NCBI GenBank assembly: GCA_947625775.1
Contig: CANQPM010000009.1
Coordinates: forward strand, 1-64,000
Direction of reading: 5' to 3'
Source of the DNA: an uncultured Lachnospiraceae bacterium
Lineage (GTDB): Bacteria; Bacillota; Clostridia; Lachnospirales; Lachnospiraceae
DNA length: 64,000 nt
The position numbers and the translations under genes are program-made. Shown here one piece after another: positions 1 to 9,676 of this stretch. How positions within the stretch are numbered: position 1 is the first letter of the stretch; every line of letters begins with the position of its first letter. The notes under the pieces were generated by a model. That model was not told the origin of the DNA. It searched no databases and was given only the letters and a program-made list of their open reading frames with translations.

Positions 1-273
1 TATTATAGCGTCGCCGCTTTCATCCCTTGGCTTGAGCATCACGTCATACCTGCCGAAGCCGCTCTCGCGGTTTGATGATATCACGTACCTGTCCTTAAGC
101 TCCACTGTAAGCCCCAGGACAAGACCATGGTAAAAGCGCTCGGGCTGTGTGCGTCCCGAGGCTTTTCCGCCTGTGTCAAAGCTGCTGAATATTTCCTCCG
201 ATATGATGTCCCAGTAGGTGGTAAATTTCTTGCTGTAAAGATGGCTAATTATCGACCATGGATTATAGATTTT
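1..273 (-). pseudogene. AAA-ATPase / PD-(D/E)XK nuclease-like protein, truncated remnant
   Basis: The minus strand is open from 273 to the window edge. It encodes pieces typical of the large Clostridia/Bacteroidetes family with an AAA-ATPase-like domain and a C-terminal PD-(D/E)XK nuclease domain: IYNPWSI and YW near the start, then FDTGGK, ERFYHGLVLGL and SNRESGFGRYDVML. The first two motifs are normally separated from FYHGLVLGL by well over 100 residues, but here only about 35 lie between them, so an internal deletion is likely. A TAA lies in frame at 274-276, directly before the first recognisable residues, and no start codon or ribosome binding site precedes them. I read it as a decayed gene; its 3' end lies outside the window. 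Confidence 0.7.
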
Positions 274-626
274 TTATTGGCAGTAAGGGGTATTAGCCAT
301 AAACACATTGTAGTAGGAGAGTAAAAATATATATAATATCTATATATGACAAAACCTTCAGTTGATAATATTTGTAAAAACATCTATAAATGCTGATTCT
401 GTTATATATTTTTTTAATATTAAGAAATTTTCAAGAGTCAATAAAAATAGCTTGCCAACTGCATTGTAGTAGGACTATTATAAGATATAAGTATTTTTAA
501 CACTGTAAAGAGCTTTTGATATGGGAAATGGCATGAAAACGGGTATAAGGCTGCGTGGGCGCTGCGGGGCGGCTTTATAAAATGATTGTGGTTTTGCACA
601 GAAGGCAGCGCAGAAATGAGGAAAAA
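274..626. other. AT-rich intergenic region upstream of pncB
   Basis: This stretch of about 350 bases is AT-rich and has no convincing gene. A short forward reading frame (127-324) covers the antisense of the nuclease remnant and continues into it, and lacks protein-like composition. The pncB ribosome binding site (GAGG at 618-621) lies at its right end. I see no riboswitch or clear operator here. Confidence 0.5.
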
Positions 627-2105
627 ATGAAACAGGCTGACAGTAGAAATCTGACCATGGTAATGGACTTGTATGAGCTTACCATGGCAAACGGTTATTT
701 TAATGACGGCGACATGCAGTCAAAGGTTGCTTTCGACGTATTTTACAGGAAAAATCCCGACAGGGGCGGCTTTGCGATTTTCGCGGGGTTAGAGCAGATT
801 GTGGAATATATTGAAAACCTGCATTTTTCAGACGAGGACATTGAGTATCTGCGCTCACTGAATACGTTCACGGACGCGTTTCTCGATTATCTCAAGAATT
901 TTGAGTTTCGCGGCGACATTTACGCTTTTCCCGAGGGGACTATTATGTACCCGAATGAGCCGATTCTGACGGTAATTGCGCCGCTCATTGACGCACAGCT
1001 TGTAGAGACCGCCATACTGGCGCAGGTAAATCATCAGTCGCTTGTAGCCACAAAGACAAGCCGCATAGTGAGGGCGGCGGCAGGCAAGGCTGTCTCGGAT
1101 TTTGGCGCAAGGCGCGCGCACAATATGGACGCAGCGGTTTACGGGGCAAGGGCATCTTACATAGGAGGCGCGTCGGGTACGGCGACAGTGCTTGCGGGAC
1201 AGATGTTCGGCATACCCGTGAGCGGCACTATGGCGCACAGCTGGGTAATGTACTATCAGGACGAGTTTGAGGCGTTCAAAAATTACGCCGTAAATTATCC
1301 CGACAACACGGTGCTCTTAGTCGATACCTACGACACAATCAAATCGGGCATACCAAACGCAATCCGCGTGGCGCATGAGGTCTTGGAGCCCATGGGCAAG
1401 CGCCTCAAGGGAATAAGGATAGACAGTGGCGACCTTGCATACCAGTCAATAAGGGTGAGAAAAATGCTTGACGACGAGGGGCTTACCGATTGCAAAATTA
1501 TAGTTTCAAACAGCCTTGACGAGCACACCATCACGTCGCTTAACAGCCAGAAGGCGCGCATAGACAGCTACGGCGTAGGCGAACGCCTTATCACTGGGGC
1601 ATCAAGCGACTACTCGGAGGATAGCCTCTCACTTCTCGGCGCTGTGTATAAAATAGCGGCGGTTGAGGAAAACGGCGCGTTTGTCCCACGCATAAAAATT
1701 TCAGGCACGGTTGAAAAAATCACAAATCCCGGGCTTAAAAAGGTATACCGCATTTACGACCAGAACGGCAAGGCAAAGGCTGATCTGCTCGCAAAGGCTG
1801 ACGAGGAAGTTGACCTAAGCGGAGAGTTCAGGTTTGTAGATCCGCAGATGCCATGGAGAAATCTCAAATTCGTGAACTGCACGGCAAAACCGCTGCAGGT
1901 AAAAATATTCGAGAACGGAAAACGCGTGTATGACCTGCCCACGCTTGAGGAGATAAGGGCGTATGTAAAGAAGCAGCTTGCGGACGAGATTTGGGAGGAG
2001 GAGCAGAGGTTTATAAATCCCCATGTGCATTATATGGATATGACTCCCGACTATTATGACATGAAGATGAGCCTGCTGCACGAGAAATCCTCAAAGAACG
2101 CGTAA
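627..2105 (+). CDS. pncB: Nicotinate phosphoribosyltransferase
   Basis: A protein of 492 residues that joins nicotinate and PRPP to give nicotinate mononucleotide in NAD salvage; it acts in the cytosol. It begins with the family pattern MDLYELTMANGYF and carries GTMAHSWVM, which holds the conserved histidine region, and IRIDSGDLAYQSIRVRKML in the phosphate-binding part. Its length fits the clostridial family. The frame is open from 555, but the ATG at 627 is preceded by GAGG at a good distance and gives the usual N-terminus, so I chose it. It stands alone, with spacer on both sides. Confidence 0.93.
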   Translation: MKQADSRNLTMVMDLYELTMANGYFNDGDMQSKVAFDVFYRKNPDRGGFAIFAGLEQIVEYIENLHFSDEDIEYLRSLNTFTDAFLDYLKNFEFRGDIYAFPEGTIMYPNEPILTVIAPLIDAQLVETAILAQVNHQSLVATKTSRIVRAAAGKAVSDFGARRAHNMDAAVYGARASYIGGASGTATVLAGQMFGIPVSGTMAHSWVMYYQDEFEAFKNYAVNYPDNTVLLVDTYDTIKSGIPNAIRVAHEVLEPMGKRLKGIRIDSGDLAYQSIRVRKMLDDEGLTDCKIIVSNSLDEHTITSLNSQKARIDSYGVGERLITGASSDYSEDSLSLLGAVYKIAAVEENGAFVPRIKISGTVEKITNPGLKKVYRIYDQNGKAKADLLAKADEEVDLSGEFRFVDPQMPWRNLKFVNCTAKPLQVKIFENGKRVYDLPTLEEIRAYVKKQLADEIWEEEQRFINPHVHYMDMTPDYYDMKMSLLHEKSSKNA

Positions 2106-2245
2106 GAAATATGCGCACTGCACAAAAAATCCATTAAAAGCGCATGAATTTCATGGAAATTTCGTGATATTGACGACAAATTGTATAAAATTTTCACACA
2201 TTTATATACAATTTGCCAAGATTGGCGCAATGAAAAATAAAAATG

Positions 2246-2274
2246 TTTAAAAATTTTACTTTTTATAGTATAAT
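2246..2274 (+). promoter_or_regulatory. Likely promoter of glgP
   Basis: TATAAT at 2269-2274 with TTTAAA at 2246-2251, 17 bases apart. The extended -10 block TTTATAGTATAAT is almost the same as that before glgC (8422-8434). The start of transcription would be near 2281, which makes an ATG at 2282 leaderless and supports the downstream start at 2402. Confidence 0.6.
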
Positions 2275-2401
2275 GTAAAGAATGAAGACGGAATTTTTTA
2301 AAAATAACAAATTAATAACTAAATTAAGCGGTTTATTCGAGGGACAGGATAAAAATGCGCCCTCGGACGAACAAAAATTAAAAGGGGGAGGTAATGACGA
2401 T

Positions 2402-4855
2402 ATGCCTAAAAAACCAATTATCGACAAAGAATTTTTTAAGCGGAGCGTACTGTACAATGTAAAGACACTGTATAGAAAAAATCTCGAGGAGGCTACGGAG
2501 CAGCAGATTTTCCAGGCTGTATCATATGCGGTAAAGGACGCTATCGTTGACAACTGGCTTAAGACTCAGGAAGCATACGACGAAAAGGACCCTAAGATTG
2601 TATACTATATGTCAATGGAGTTCCTTATGGGGCGCGCCCTTGGCAATAACATGATCAACCTGATGGCTTACAAGGAGTTTTCAGAGGCTTTGGAGGAGCT
2701 CGGACTTGACATCAATGTAATCGAGGATCAGGAGCCTGACGCTGCGCTCGGCAATGGCGGTCTTGGACGTCTTGCGGCGTGCTTTTTGGACTCGCTTGCT
2801 ACGCTTGGCTATGCGGCATACGGCTGCGGCATACGTTACAGATACGGTATGTTCAAGCAGGAGATTAGGGACGGATATCAGAAGGAAGTTCCCGATGACT
2901 GGCTCAGGGACGGCAACCCGTTTGAGTTGCGACGCCCCGAGTACACAAAGGTTATCAAGTTCGGCGGCAACGTTGCATGCAGGGAGGAAGACGGCAAGCT
3001 TATCTTCTATCAGGAGAATTACCAGTCGGTTAAGGCTATCCCTTACGATCTGCCCATAGTAGGCTATGGCAACGGCATTGTAAACACCCTTAGGATTTGG
3101 GACGCTGAGCCTATGGATTGTTTCAACCTTGACTCATTTGACAAGGGCAACTATCAGATGGCAGTAGAGCAGAACAACCTTGCAAAGAACATAGTAGAGG
3201 TGCTTTATCCCAACGACAACCACATATCAGGCAAGGAGCTTCGCCTGAAGCAGCAGTATTTCTTCATATCAGCGTCAGTACAGACGGCGATTGAGAAATA
3301 TATGTCAAAGCACCATGACATTCACAAATTCCATGAGAAAGTGACCTTCCAGCTAAACGACACGCACCCCACGGTGGCAATCGCAGAGCTTATGAGAATA
3401 TTGCTTGACGATTTCAGGCTTGAATGGGACGAGGCGTGGGAGATTACGACAAAGACCTGCGCATATACAAACCACACGATTATGGCGGAGGCGCTTGAGA
3501 AGTGGCCTATCGACATATTCCAGAGACTTCTTCCGAGAATTTACCAGATTGTTGAGGAGATTAACCGTCGTTTTCTGCTCGATATCGTAAACAGATATCC
3601 CGAGCCAGCAGACAAGATTAAGAAGATGGCAATCATTTCAGACGGTCAGGTAAAGATGGCTCATATGGCGATTGTGGCAGGCTACAGCGTAAACGGCGTG
3701 GCTAGGCTCCACACAGAGATACTTAAGAAGCAGGAGCTCAAGGACTTCTATGAGATGTTCCCTGAGAAGTTCAACAACAAGACAAACGGCATCACACAGA
3801 GGCGTTTCCTGCTCCATGGCAACCCGCTGCTTGCAGACTGGGTAACTGATAAGGTAGGCGACGAGTGGATTGTAAACCTTCCTGTAATCAAGGGCATTGA
3901 GAAGTATGCGACAGATCCCGCGGCTCAGAAAGAGTTTATGGCAATCAAGCGCAAGAACAAAGTGCGTCTTGCAAAATACATCAAGGAGCACAACGGCATT
4001 GACGTCGATCCCGACTCAATATTTGACGTGCAGGTCAAGAGGCTTCACGAGTACAAGCGCCAGCTTTTGAATATTCTGCATGTAATGTACCTTTACAACC
4101 AGCTTAAGGCAAATCCCAATATGGAATTCTATCCCAGAACATTCATATTTGGCGCGAAAGCGGCGGCAGGCTATATGAATGCTAAGCTTACCATCAAGCT
4201 TATCAATTCAGTGGCTGAAAAGATTAACAACGATCCTGCGGTTAATAAGAAGATTAAGGTTGTATTTATTGAAAATTACAGAGTGTCAAATGCCGAGATT
4301 ATCTTTGCAGCGGCTGACATTTCAGAGCAGATATCTACGGCAAGCAAGGAGGCGAGCGGCACAGGCAACATGAAATTTATGCTTAACGGCGCGCTCACGC
4401 TTGGCACAATGGACGGCGCTAACGTTGAGATTGTAGAGGAAGTCGGCTTGGATAACGCGTTTATATTCGGCTTGAGCTCAGACGAGGTTATCAATTTTGA
4501 GAACAACGGCGGCTACAATCCTATGGATATCTACAACCACGACGCTGATATCAAAAAGGTGGTTGACCAGCTTGTTGACGGCACATATTCAAGCGACAAG
4601 GAGCTTTTCAGAAGCCTGTACAATTCCCTGCTCAATACGCAGAGTACGGACAAGGCAGACCGCTACTTTATCTTGAAGGATTTCCGTTCATATGCGGAGG
4701 CTCAGAAGCGTGTTGAAAAGGCATACAGAAACACGAGCGGCTGGGCAAAGAGCGCAATGCTCAATGTAGCGAATGTCGGCAAGTTTACGTCTGACAGAAC
4801 CATTCAGGAGTATGTTGACGATATCTGGCATCTTGACAAGGTAGTAATAGAATAG
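2402..4855 (+). CDS. glgP: Glycogen/alpha-glucan phosphorylase
   Basis: A protein of 817 residues that releases glucose 1-phosphate from alpha-1,4-glucans. It is a full-length GT35 enzyme: MSMEFLMGRALGNN and DAALGNGGLGRLAACF in the N-terminal half, QLNDTHP in the middle, and the PLP-site block EASGTGNMKFMLNG with GTMDGANVEI near the end. The frame could start at 2282, adding 40 residues, but the ATG at 2402 has GGGGGAGGT nine bases upstream, gives the usual family length, and the promoter predicts transcription starting at about 2281. It probably works against glgC-glgD (8468-10818) in glycogen turnover. Confidence 0.95.
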   Translation: MPKKPIIDKEFFKRSVLYNVKTLYRKNLEEATEQQIFQAVSYAVKDAIVDNWLKTQEAYDEKDPKIVYYMSMEFLMGRALGNNMINLMAYKEFSEALEELGLDINVIEDQEPDAALGNGGLGRLAACFLDSLATLGYAAYGCGIRYRYGMFKQEIRDGYQKEVPDDWLRDGNPFELRRPEYTKVIKFGGNVACREEDGKLIFYQENYQSVKAIPYDLPIVGYGNGIVNTLRIWDAEPMDCFNLDSFDKGNYQMAVEQNNLAKNIVEVLYPNDNHISGKELRLKQQYFFISASVQTAIEKYMSKHHDIHKFHEKVTFQLNDTHPTVAIAELMRILLDDFRLEWDEAWEITTKTCAYTNHTIMAEALEKWPIDIFQRLLPRIYQIVEEINRRFLLDIVNRYPEPADKIKKMAIISDGQVKMAHMAIVAGYSVNGVARLHTEILKKQELKDFYEMFPEKFNNKTNGITQRRFLLHGNPLLADWVTDKVGDEWIVNLPVIKGIEKYATDPAAQKEFMAIKRKNKVRLAKYIKEHNGIDVDPDSIFDVQVKRLHEYKRQLLNILHVMYLYNQLKANPNMEFYPRTFIFGAKAAAGYMNAKLTIKLINSVAEKINNDPAVNKKIKVVFIENYRVSNAEIIFAAADISEQISTASKEASGTGNMKFMLNGALTLGTMDGANVEIVEEVGLDNAFIFGLSSDEVINFENNGGYNPMDIYNHDADIKKVVDQLVDGTYSSDKELFRSLYNSLLNTQSTDKADRYFILKDFRSYAEAQKRVEKAYRNTSGWAKSAMLNVANVGKFTSDRTIQEYVDDIWHLDKVVIE

Positions 4856-4860
4856 TGATA

Positions 4861-4901
4861 AATGCCGTAATCTAATCTCTTATGAGAGGGGTTGCGGCAT
4901 T
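4861..4901 (+). terminator. Hairpin after glgP
   Basis: AATGCCG and CGGCATT form the outer stem, with CTCT/AGAG inside. The following tract (ATTCATATATAA) is T-poor, so it is a weak intrinsic terminator or only a 3'-end hairpin. Confidence 0.5.
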
Positions 4902-4969
4902 ATTCATATATAATAATTGTAATAAATTATAATAATTGTAATAAATAAGGAAAGGTTCGGTGTTTATCA

Positions 4970-7258
4970 ATGATACAATTATTTGAAGGCGGAGTTTACC
5001 TCGTAAACGGCACGGAGCTTATCGCGGATTCTGCAGACGCGCAGGCGGCGGTAAAGGCAAAGACTGGCAGAGAGATAAGCAAAGCGGAGGCAGCTAAAGG
5101 CACTATCGCCTACGGCATACTCAAAAGCCACAATACCTCAGACAACATGGATAAGCTCAAAATAAAGTTTGACAAGCTTACCTCGCACGATATCACATTC
5201 GTAGGCATTATCCAGACAGCGCGCGCGTCGGGACTTACCAAGTTCCCTGTGCCTTATGTGCTTACAAACTGCCACAACTCGCTCTGCGCTGTGGGCGGCA
5301 CTATCAATGAAGACGATCATATGTTTGGACTGACTTGCGCAAAGAGATACGGCGGTGTATATGTGCCTCCTCACCAGGCGGTTATTCACCAGTTCGCGCG
5401 CGAGATGCTTGCAGGCGGCGGCAAGATGATTCTGGGCTCAGACTCTCATACGCGCTATGGCGCACTTGGCACTATGGCTATGGGCGAGGGCGGGCCTGAG
5501 CTTGTCAAGCAGCTTTTGAATCAGACTTATGATATAAATATGCCTGGAGTAGTGGCTGTTTACCTTGAGGGCGCTCCTGTAAAGGGCGTAGGCCCGCAGG
5601 ACGTGGCGCTTGCGATTATCGGAGCAGTATTTAAAAACGGCTATGTAAAGAATAAGGTAATGGAGTTTGTAGGGCCGGGCGTCGCGTCGCTTTCGGCTGA
5701 TTTCCGTATCGGCATTGACGTAATGACTACGGAAACTACCTGCCTGTCCTCAATTTGGAAGACGGACGACATAATTAAAGAGTTTTACGATATCCACGGC
5801 AGAAGCGAGGAGTACGCGGAGCTTAACCCTGATACGGTTGCATACTATGACGGCTGCATAAAGATAGATTTGAGCAAAATAAAGCCTATGATAGCAATGC
5901 CCTTCCACCCGAGCAACACATATACTATCGAGGAGCTGAATGCTAACCTCATGGACATACTCGACGACTGCGAGAAAAAGGCGCTGGTAAGCCTTGACGG
6001 CGCGGTTGACTTTAAGCTGAAGGACAAGGTGAGAAACGGAAAGCTCTACGTAGAGCAGGGAATTATCGCAGGCTGCGCGGGCGGCGGCTTTGAAAACATC
6101 TGCGCGGCGGCCGACATTCTCGAAAACGCAAGCATTGGACCTGATGAGTTTACGCTGAGCGTTTATCCCGCATCTATGCCTATTTATATGGAGCTTGTCA
6201 AAAACGGCTGCGCGGCAAAGATTATGCAGACAGGCGCGGTATTAAAGACGGCATTCTGTGGCCCGTGCTTCGGTGCAGGCGACACGCCCGCAAACAATGC
6301 GTTTTCAATCCGTCACTCTACGAGAAACTTCCCTAACCGCGAAGGCTCTAAGCTCCAGAGCGGTCAGATTGCGTCAGTTGCGCTTATGGACGCGCGATCA
6401 ATCGCGGCAACGGCAGCTAATAAGGGGTATCTTACTCCTGCTACGGAATTTGATGGCGAGTTTAATAAATACAAGTATTTCTTCGACAAGAAGATTTACG
6501 AGAACCGCGTATTTGACTCAAAAGGCGTTGCAGATGAGTCTGTAGAGATAAAATTCGGACCGAACATCAAAGACTGGCCCGCTATGGTGGCATTGACGGA
6601 CAATCTGCTTTTGAAGGTAGTTTCCGAGATACACGACCCTGTAACGACCACAGACGAGCTTATCCCGTCAGGCGAGACATCATCGTACCGCTCAAATCCG
6701 CTTGGGCTTGCAGAGTTTACGCTTTCGAGAAAAGATCCGAATTATGTAGGGCTTGCAAAGGAAGTTCAGGCTGCGGAAAAGGCAAGAGAGGACGGCGAAT
6801 GTCCGTTAAAGCAATTCCCTGAGCTTGAAACGCCTTGGAATGAGATGAAGAAGATTAAACCCGATGCAGACAGCAAAAACACAGGCATCGGCAGCACAAT
6901 CTTTGCGGTCAAGCCGGGCGACGGTTCGGCGCGCGAGCAGGCGGCAAGCTGCCAGAAGGTGCTCGGAGGCTGGGCGAACATTGCAAACGAGTACGCTACA
7001 AAGCGATACCGCTCTAACCTTATAAACTGGGGTATGCTGCCTTTCATTATAAAAGAGGGCGAGCTGCCGTTTAAGAACCTTGACTATATTTTTATACCTG
7101 ATATAAGAAAAGCAGTCGAGGAAAAGGCGGACACTGTAAAGGCGTATGTAGTAGGCGGCGGAAAGAATACGGAGTTTGAGCTGACGCTTGGCGAGCTTAC
7201 TGACGAGGAAAGGCAGATTATTTTGAAGGGCTGTTTGATTAACTATAATAGAATTTAA
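4970..7258 (+). CDS. Aconitase-family hydratase (YbhJ-like)
   Basis: A 762-residue protein of the aconitase/isopropylmalate isomerase superfamily. The N-terminal part has [20 protein letters not shown], a typical aconitase substrate and cofactor region, and the cluster cysteines are likely those of TTETTCLSS and [14 protein letters not shown]-terminal swivel domain follows from about residue 520. Overall shape and length resemble the poorly characterised YbhJ-type hydratases more than citrate-cycle AcnA or AcnB. The substrate cannot be told from sequence. Ribosome binding is unclear: AAGGAAAGG lies about 14 bases before the ATG. The gene is flanked by hairpins and is likely monocistronic. Confidence 0.85.
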   Translation: MIQLFEGGVYLVNGTELIADSADAQAAVKAKTGREISKAEAAKGTIAYGILKSHNTSDNMDKLKIKFDKLTSHDITFVGIIQTARASGLTKFPVPYVLTNCHNSLCAVGGTINEDDHMFGLTCAKRYGGVYVPPHQAVIHQFAREMLAGGGKMILGSDSHTRYGALGTMAMGEGGPELVKQLLNQTYDINMPGVVAVYLEGAPVKGVGPQDVALAIIGAVFKNGYVKNKVMEFVGPGVASLSADFRIGIDVMTTETTCLSSIWKTDDIIKEFYDIHGRSEEYAELNPDTVAYYDGCIKIDLSKIKPMIAMPFHPSNTYTIEELNANLMDILDDCEKKALVSLDGAVDFKLKDKVRNGKLYVEQGIIAGCAGGGFENICAAADILENASIGPDEFTLSVYPASMPIYMELVKNGCAAKIMQTGAVLKTAFCGPCFGAGDTPANNAFSIRHSTRNFPNREGSKLQSGQIASVALMDARSIAATAANKGYLTPATEFDGEFNKYKYFFDKKIYENRVFDSKGVADESVEIKFGPNIKDWPAMVALTDNLLLKVVSEIHDPVTTTDELIPSGETSSYRSNPLGLAEFTLSRKDPNYVGLAKEVQAAEKAREDGECPLKQFPELETPWNEMKKIKPDADSKNTGIGSTIFAVKPGDGSAREQAASCQKVLGGWANIANEYATKRYRSNLINWGMLPFIIKEGELPFKNLDYIFIPDIRKAVEEKADTVKAYVVGGGKNTEFELTLGELTDEERQIILKGCLINYNRI

Positions 7259-7277
7259 GAATAAATAATATTTATGG

Positions 7278-7322
7278 AAAAGCTCTTAGGTTTGCATAAT
7301 ATGCAGATTTAAGAGCTTTTTT
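7278..7322 (+). terminator. Terminator after the hydratase gene
   Basis: AAAAGCTCTTA pairs with TAAGAGCTTTT, with TGCAT/ATGCA further in, followed by TTTTTT. Confidence 0.85.
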
Positions 7323-7347
7323 GGTTTGGGGTTATATTAAACCGTCC

Positions 7348-7575
7348 GCCTGAGCAGGGACATACACCCTATTCAGACCAAACGGAACTTAGATTTTCTT
7401 AGGTGCTGTTTTTTAGCACCTTAGAAAATCTTTCCGTTTTGCTCTCGCTCCGTGGGAAGCGTAGCGGACACTAAGCTCAACGGCGCGTTAAAAGGAGCTG
7501 CGCTTTTAACGCGCCGTTGAGCTAAGTGCCGACGCTCCCCAAGGGTCTTCATAGGGTGTATGTCCCTGCTCAGGC
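7348..7575. repeat. Palindromic multi-hairpin repeat, copy A
   Basis: A 228-bp element whose ends pair: a 32-base left arm (7348-7379) matches the complement of the right arm (7544-7575) except for three central bases. Inside lie two hairpins. The first (7381-7438) pairs AGATTTTCTTAGGTGCT with AGCACCTTAGAAAATCT. The second (7454-7494 with 7503-7540) has a stem of about 40 pairs. Related copies lie at 7650, 8028, 30925 and 31161. Arm sequences differ between copies but stay complementary within each. No open reading frame or transposase is present. It could be a MITE-like or REP-like element, or a structured RNA. Confidence 0.9.
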
Positions 7576-7649
7576 TGCTGTATTGGTGGCATTTACGTAA
7601 GATGGTGCGTGTGCCGTAGTAGGTAGGCAGTGAGCAACAGTGTATTTTG

Positions 7650-7725
7650 GACCTTCATAGGGTGTATGTCCCTGCTCAGGCTACTGTATTGGTGGCGTTT
7701 ACGTAAGATGGTGTGTGTGCCGTAG
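7650..7725. repeat. Tandem duplicate of the right end of repeat A
   Basis: The right arm of copy A and its flank (7544-7619) recur here 106 bases further on with few changes, including the tail CTGTATTGGTGGC and TTTACGTAAGATGGTG. It lacks the left arm and internal hairpins. Confidence 0.85.
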
Positions 7726-8027
7726 GGGAAGTTAATGCGTGATGGTGTATTTTAAATGTTAGTCGGTATTTATTGAATGGTAATGTAGAATAAATTAAAG
7801 TTGTACACAAATAGTGATTAGTAATCGTGCATATAAAGGCGCAGAAAACAGGAATATGTTTCAGAGAGTAAATAAATATTTGGTGTATAGATGAACACAG
7901 CGAATTAATGACATATTCAAGAAAACAAGCTACAGTAAATTCGACTACAGCCATACCAGCAAAATAGCTAACGGCATATTTAAGATAATAAACTAGAGTA
8001 ATTCAACTACAGCATACCAACAACTTA
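7726..8027. other. Spacer between repeat copies
   Basis: AT-rich spacer without a supported gene. It contains a weak direct repeat: ATTCGACTACAGCCATACCAGC near 7938-7960 and TTCAACTACAGCATACCAAC near 8000-8020. The second is the flank of repeat B, so the first may be the remnant of another repeat end. A reverse reading frame at 7676-7954 shows no ribosome binding site or protein-like features. Confidence 0.5.
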
Positions 8028-8194
8028 GCCCGAGCAGAGTAATATACCCCATGAAGACCCTTGGGGAGCGTCGGCACTTAGCGAAGCAAGCTGTAAAAGC
8101 GTAGCTCCTTTTACAGCGCGGCTGAGTTTAGTGTCCGCTACGCTTCCCACGGAGCGCAAGCGGGTCTGAATGGGGTATATTACTTTGTTCGGGC
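8028..8194. repeat. Palindromic repeat, copy B (inverted, short form)
   Basis: Arms 8028-8060 and 8162-8194 are complementary, with AGTAATATACCCCAT on one side and ATGGGGTATATTACT on the other. The long inner hairpin is present (AGCTGTAAAAG / CTTTTACAGC at its tip), but the first hairpin of copy A is missing. It lies in opposite orientation to copy A, making a large inverted pair about 450 bases apart. Confidence 0.88.
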
Positions 8195-8404
8195 GGACTT
8201 ATGCGATACCCATATTCATTTTTTACAATTTTTTTCTAAAAGTTTGTCCTCATAAATTCATTCCCGCAATCATAAAATAGATATAGCTTATCACCCCATT
8301 TGTACACTCATTGGAAACACACCCCAATTTTAACATTATTTTTGTAAATATTTCAAGAAACCCAAAAATCATCCAGAAAAAATATATTAAAATTACACAA
8401 ACCA

Positions 8405-8434
8405 CTATCATTTTTTGGAAATTTATAGTATAAT
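8405..8434 (+). promoter_or_regulatory. Likely promoter of glgC-glgD
   Basis: TATAAT at 8429-8434 within TTTATAGTATAATTT. The -35 region (around 8405-8411) is poor. The block TTTATAGTATAAT is shared with glgP. The glgC ribosome binding site GAGGAGG follows at 8455-8461. Confidence 0.55.
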
Positions 8435-8467
8435 TTCAATAAAATAAAAAATATGAGGAGGTAGACT

Positions 8468-9676
8468 ATGGCAAAAGAAATGATTGCAATGCTGCTGGCC
8501 GGAGGACAAGGCTCGCGCCTTTACACCCTGACGCAAAAGCTGGCAAAACCCGCTGTCCCCTTTGGCGGAAAGTATCGAATAATCGACTTCCCGCTGTCAA
8601 ACTGTGTCAATTCGGGAATTGATACAGTAGGTATACTTACACAGTACCAGCCCCTGGTGCTCAACGAGTATATCGGAAACGGACAGCCGTGGGATCTGGA
8701 CAGACTCTACGGAGGCGTACATGTGCTCCCGCCTTATCAGCAGGCAAGCGGTTCAGACTGGTATAAGGGTACGGCAAACGCCATTTACCAGAACATCAAC
8801 TTTATCGAGAGGTATGATCCAAAATATGTCATCATTCTCTCAGGCGACCAGATATGCAAGCAGGACTACAGCGATTTCCTCGAGTTCCATAAGTCAAAAG
8901 GAGCCGAGTTCAGCGTAGCCGTTATGGAGGTGCCTTGGGAGGAGGCAGGACGTTTCGGTCTCATGGTTACTGACGAAAACGACAAGATCACGGAGTTCCA
9001 GGAAAAACCGAAGGAGCCCAAGTCAAATCTTGCTTCAATGGGTATTTATATATTCAACTGGAATATCCTCAAACAGTACCTTATCGAAGACGAAAATGAT
9101 CCCAACTCCGAGAACGACTTCGGTAAGAATATTATTCCCAATCTGCTTCAGGATAACAGGGAAATGTACGCATACCGTTTCAACGGCTACTGGAAGGACG
9201 TCGGCACCATTTCCTCACTCTGGGAGGCAAACATGGAAGTGCTCGATCCCGAAAACAGCGGCATCAACCTCTTTGACGAGGACTGGCGCATATACAGCAG
9301 AAACAGCGGTATGACCGGCCACAGGATAGGCGCTAACGCAGTGCTTGAAAATTCAATGATTACAGACGGCTGCAGCATCGAGGGTGAGATTAAGCACTCT
9401 ATCCTTTTTGCAGGTGTAAAGGTTGAGGAAGGCGCGGTTATTGAGGACGCAGTCGTAATGGGCGGCAGCGTTATCAAGGCGGGCGCGCAGGTTAAGCACT
9501 GTATAGTGGCTGAAAACGTAGTAATTGAGAAGGACGCCGTAGTAGGCGCTATGCCCGAGGGCGACGAGAAGGGCGTGGCTACTATAGGCTCGGGCGTAAC
9601 CATAGGCGAAGGCGCGGTAATCGGACCAAAGGCTATGGTATCAAGTGATGTAGAGGGAGGCGGCAAGATATGGTAA
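8468..9676 (+). CDS. glgC: Glucose-1-phosphate adenylyltransferase, catalytic subunit
   Basis: A 402-residue enzyme that makes ADP-glucose from glucose 1-phosphate and ATP, the first committed step of glycogen synthesis. The nucleotide-binding start [16 protein letters not shown] is intact, as are [12 protein letters not shown] and YWKDVGTI. The C-terminal part (about 290-400) is a left-handed beta-helix with repeated V-V-x-G and I-x-x-G steps. It overlaps glgD by seven bases, so the two subunits are very likely translated together. GAGGAGG lies six bases before the ATG. Confidence 0.95.
   Translation: MAKEMIAMLLAGGQGSRLYTLTQKLAKPAVPFGGKYRIIDFPLSNCVNSGIDTVGILTQYQPLVLNEYIGNGQPWDLDRLYGGVHVLPPYQQASGSDWYKGTANAIYQNINFIERYDPKYVIILSGDQICKQDYSDFLEFHKSKGAEFSVAVMEVPWEEAGRFGLMVTDENDKITEFQEKPKEPKSNLASMGIYIFNWNILKQYLIEDENDPNSENDFGKNIIPNLLQDNREMYAYRFNGYWKDVGTISSLWEANMEVLDPENSGINLFDEDWRIYSRNSGMTGHRIGANAVLENSMITDGCSIEGEIKHSILFAGVKVEEGAVIEDAVVMGGSVIKAGAQVKHCIVAENVVIEKDAVVGAMPEGDEKGVATIGSGVTIGEGAVIGPKAMVSSDVEGGGKIW

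Noticed and set aside
274-626. NAD-related riboswitch before pncB
   Set aside because: I could not find the conserved parts of known NAD or nicotinate riboswitches; the region is plain AT-rich spacer.
7348-7575. Complete insertion sequence
   Set aside because: No transposase frame. The inverted ends enclose only hairpins, so I call it a non-coding repeat.
7676-7954. Reverse reading frame of 92 codons in the repeat region
   Set aside because: Starts and ends in spacer and repeat DNA, no ribosome binding site, unusual composition.
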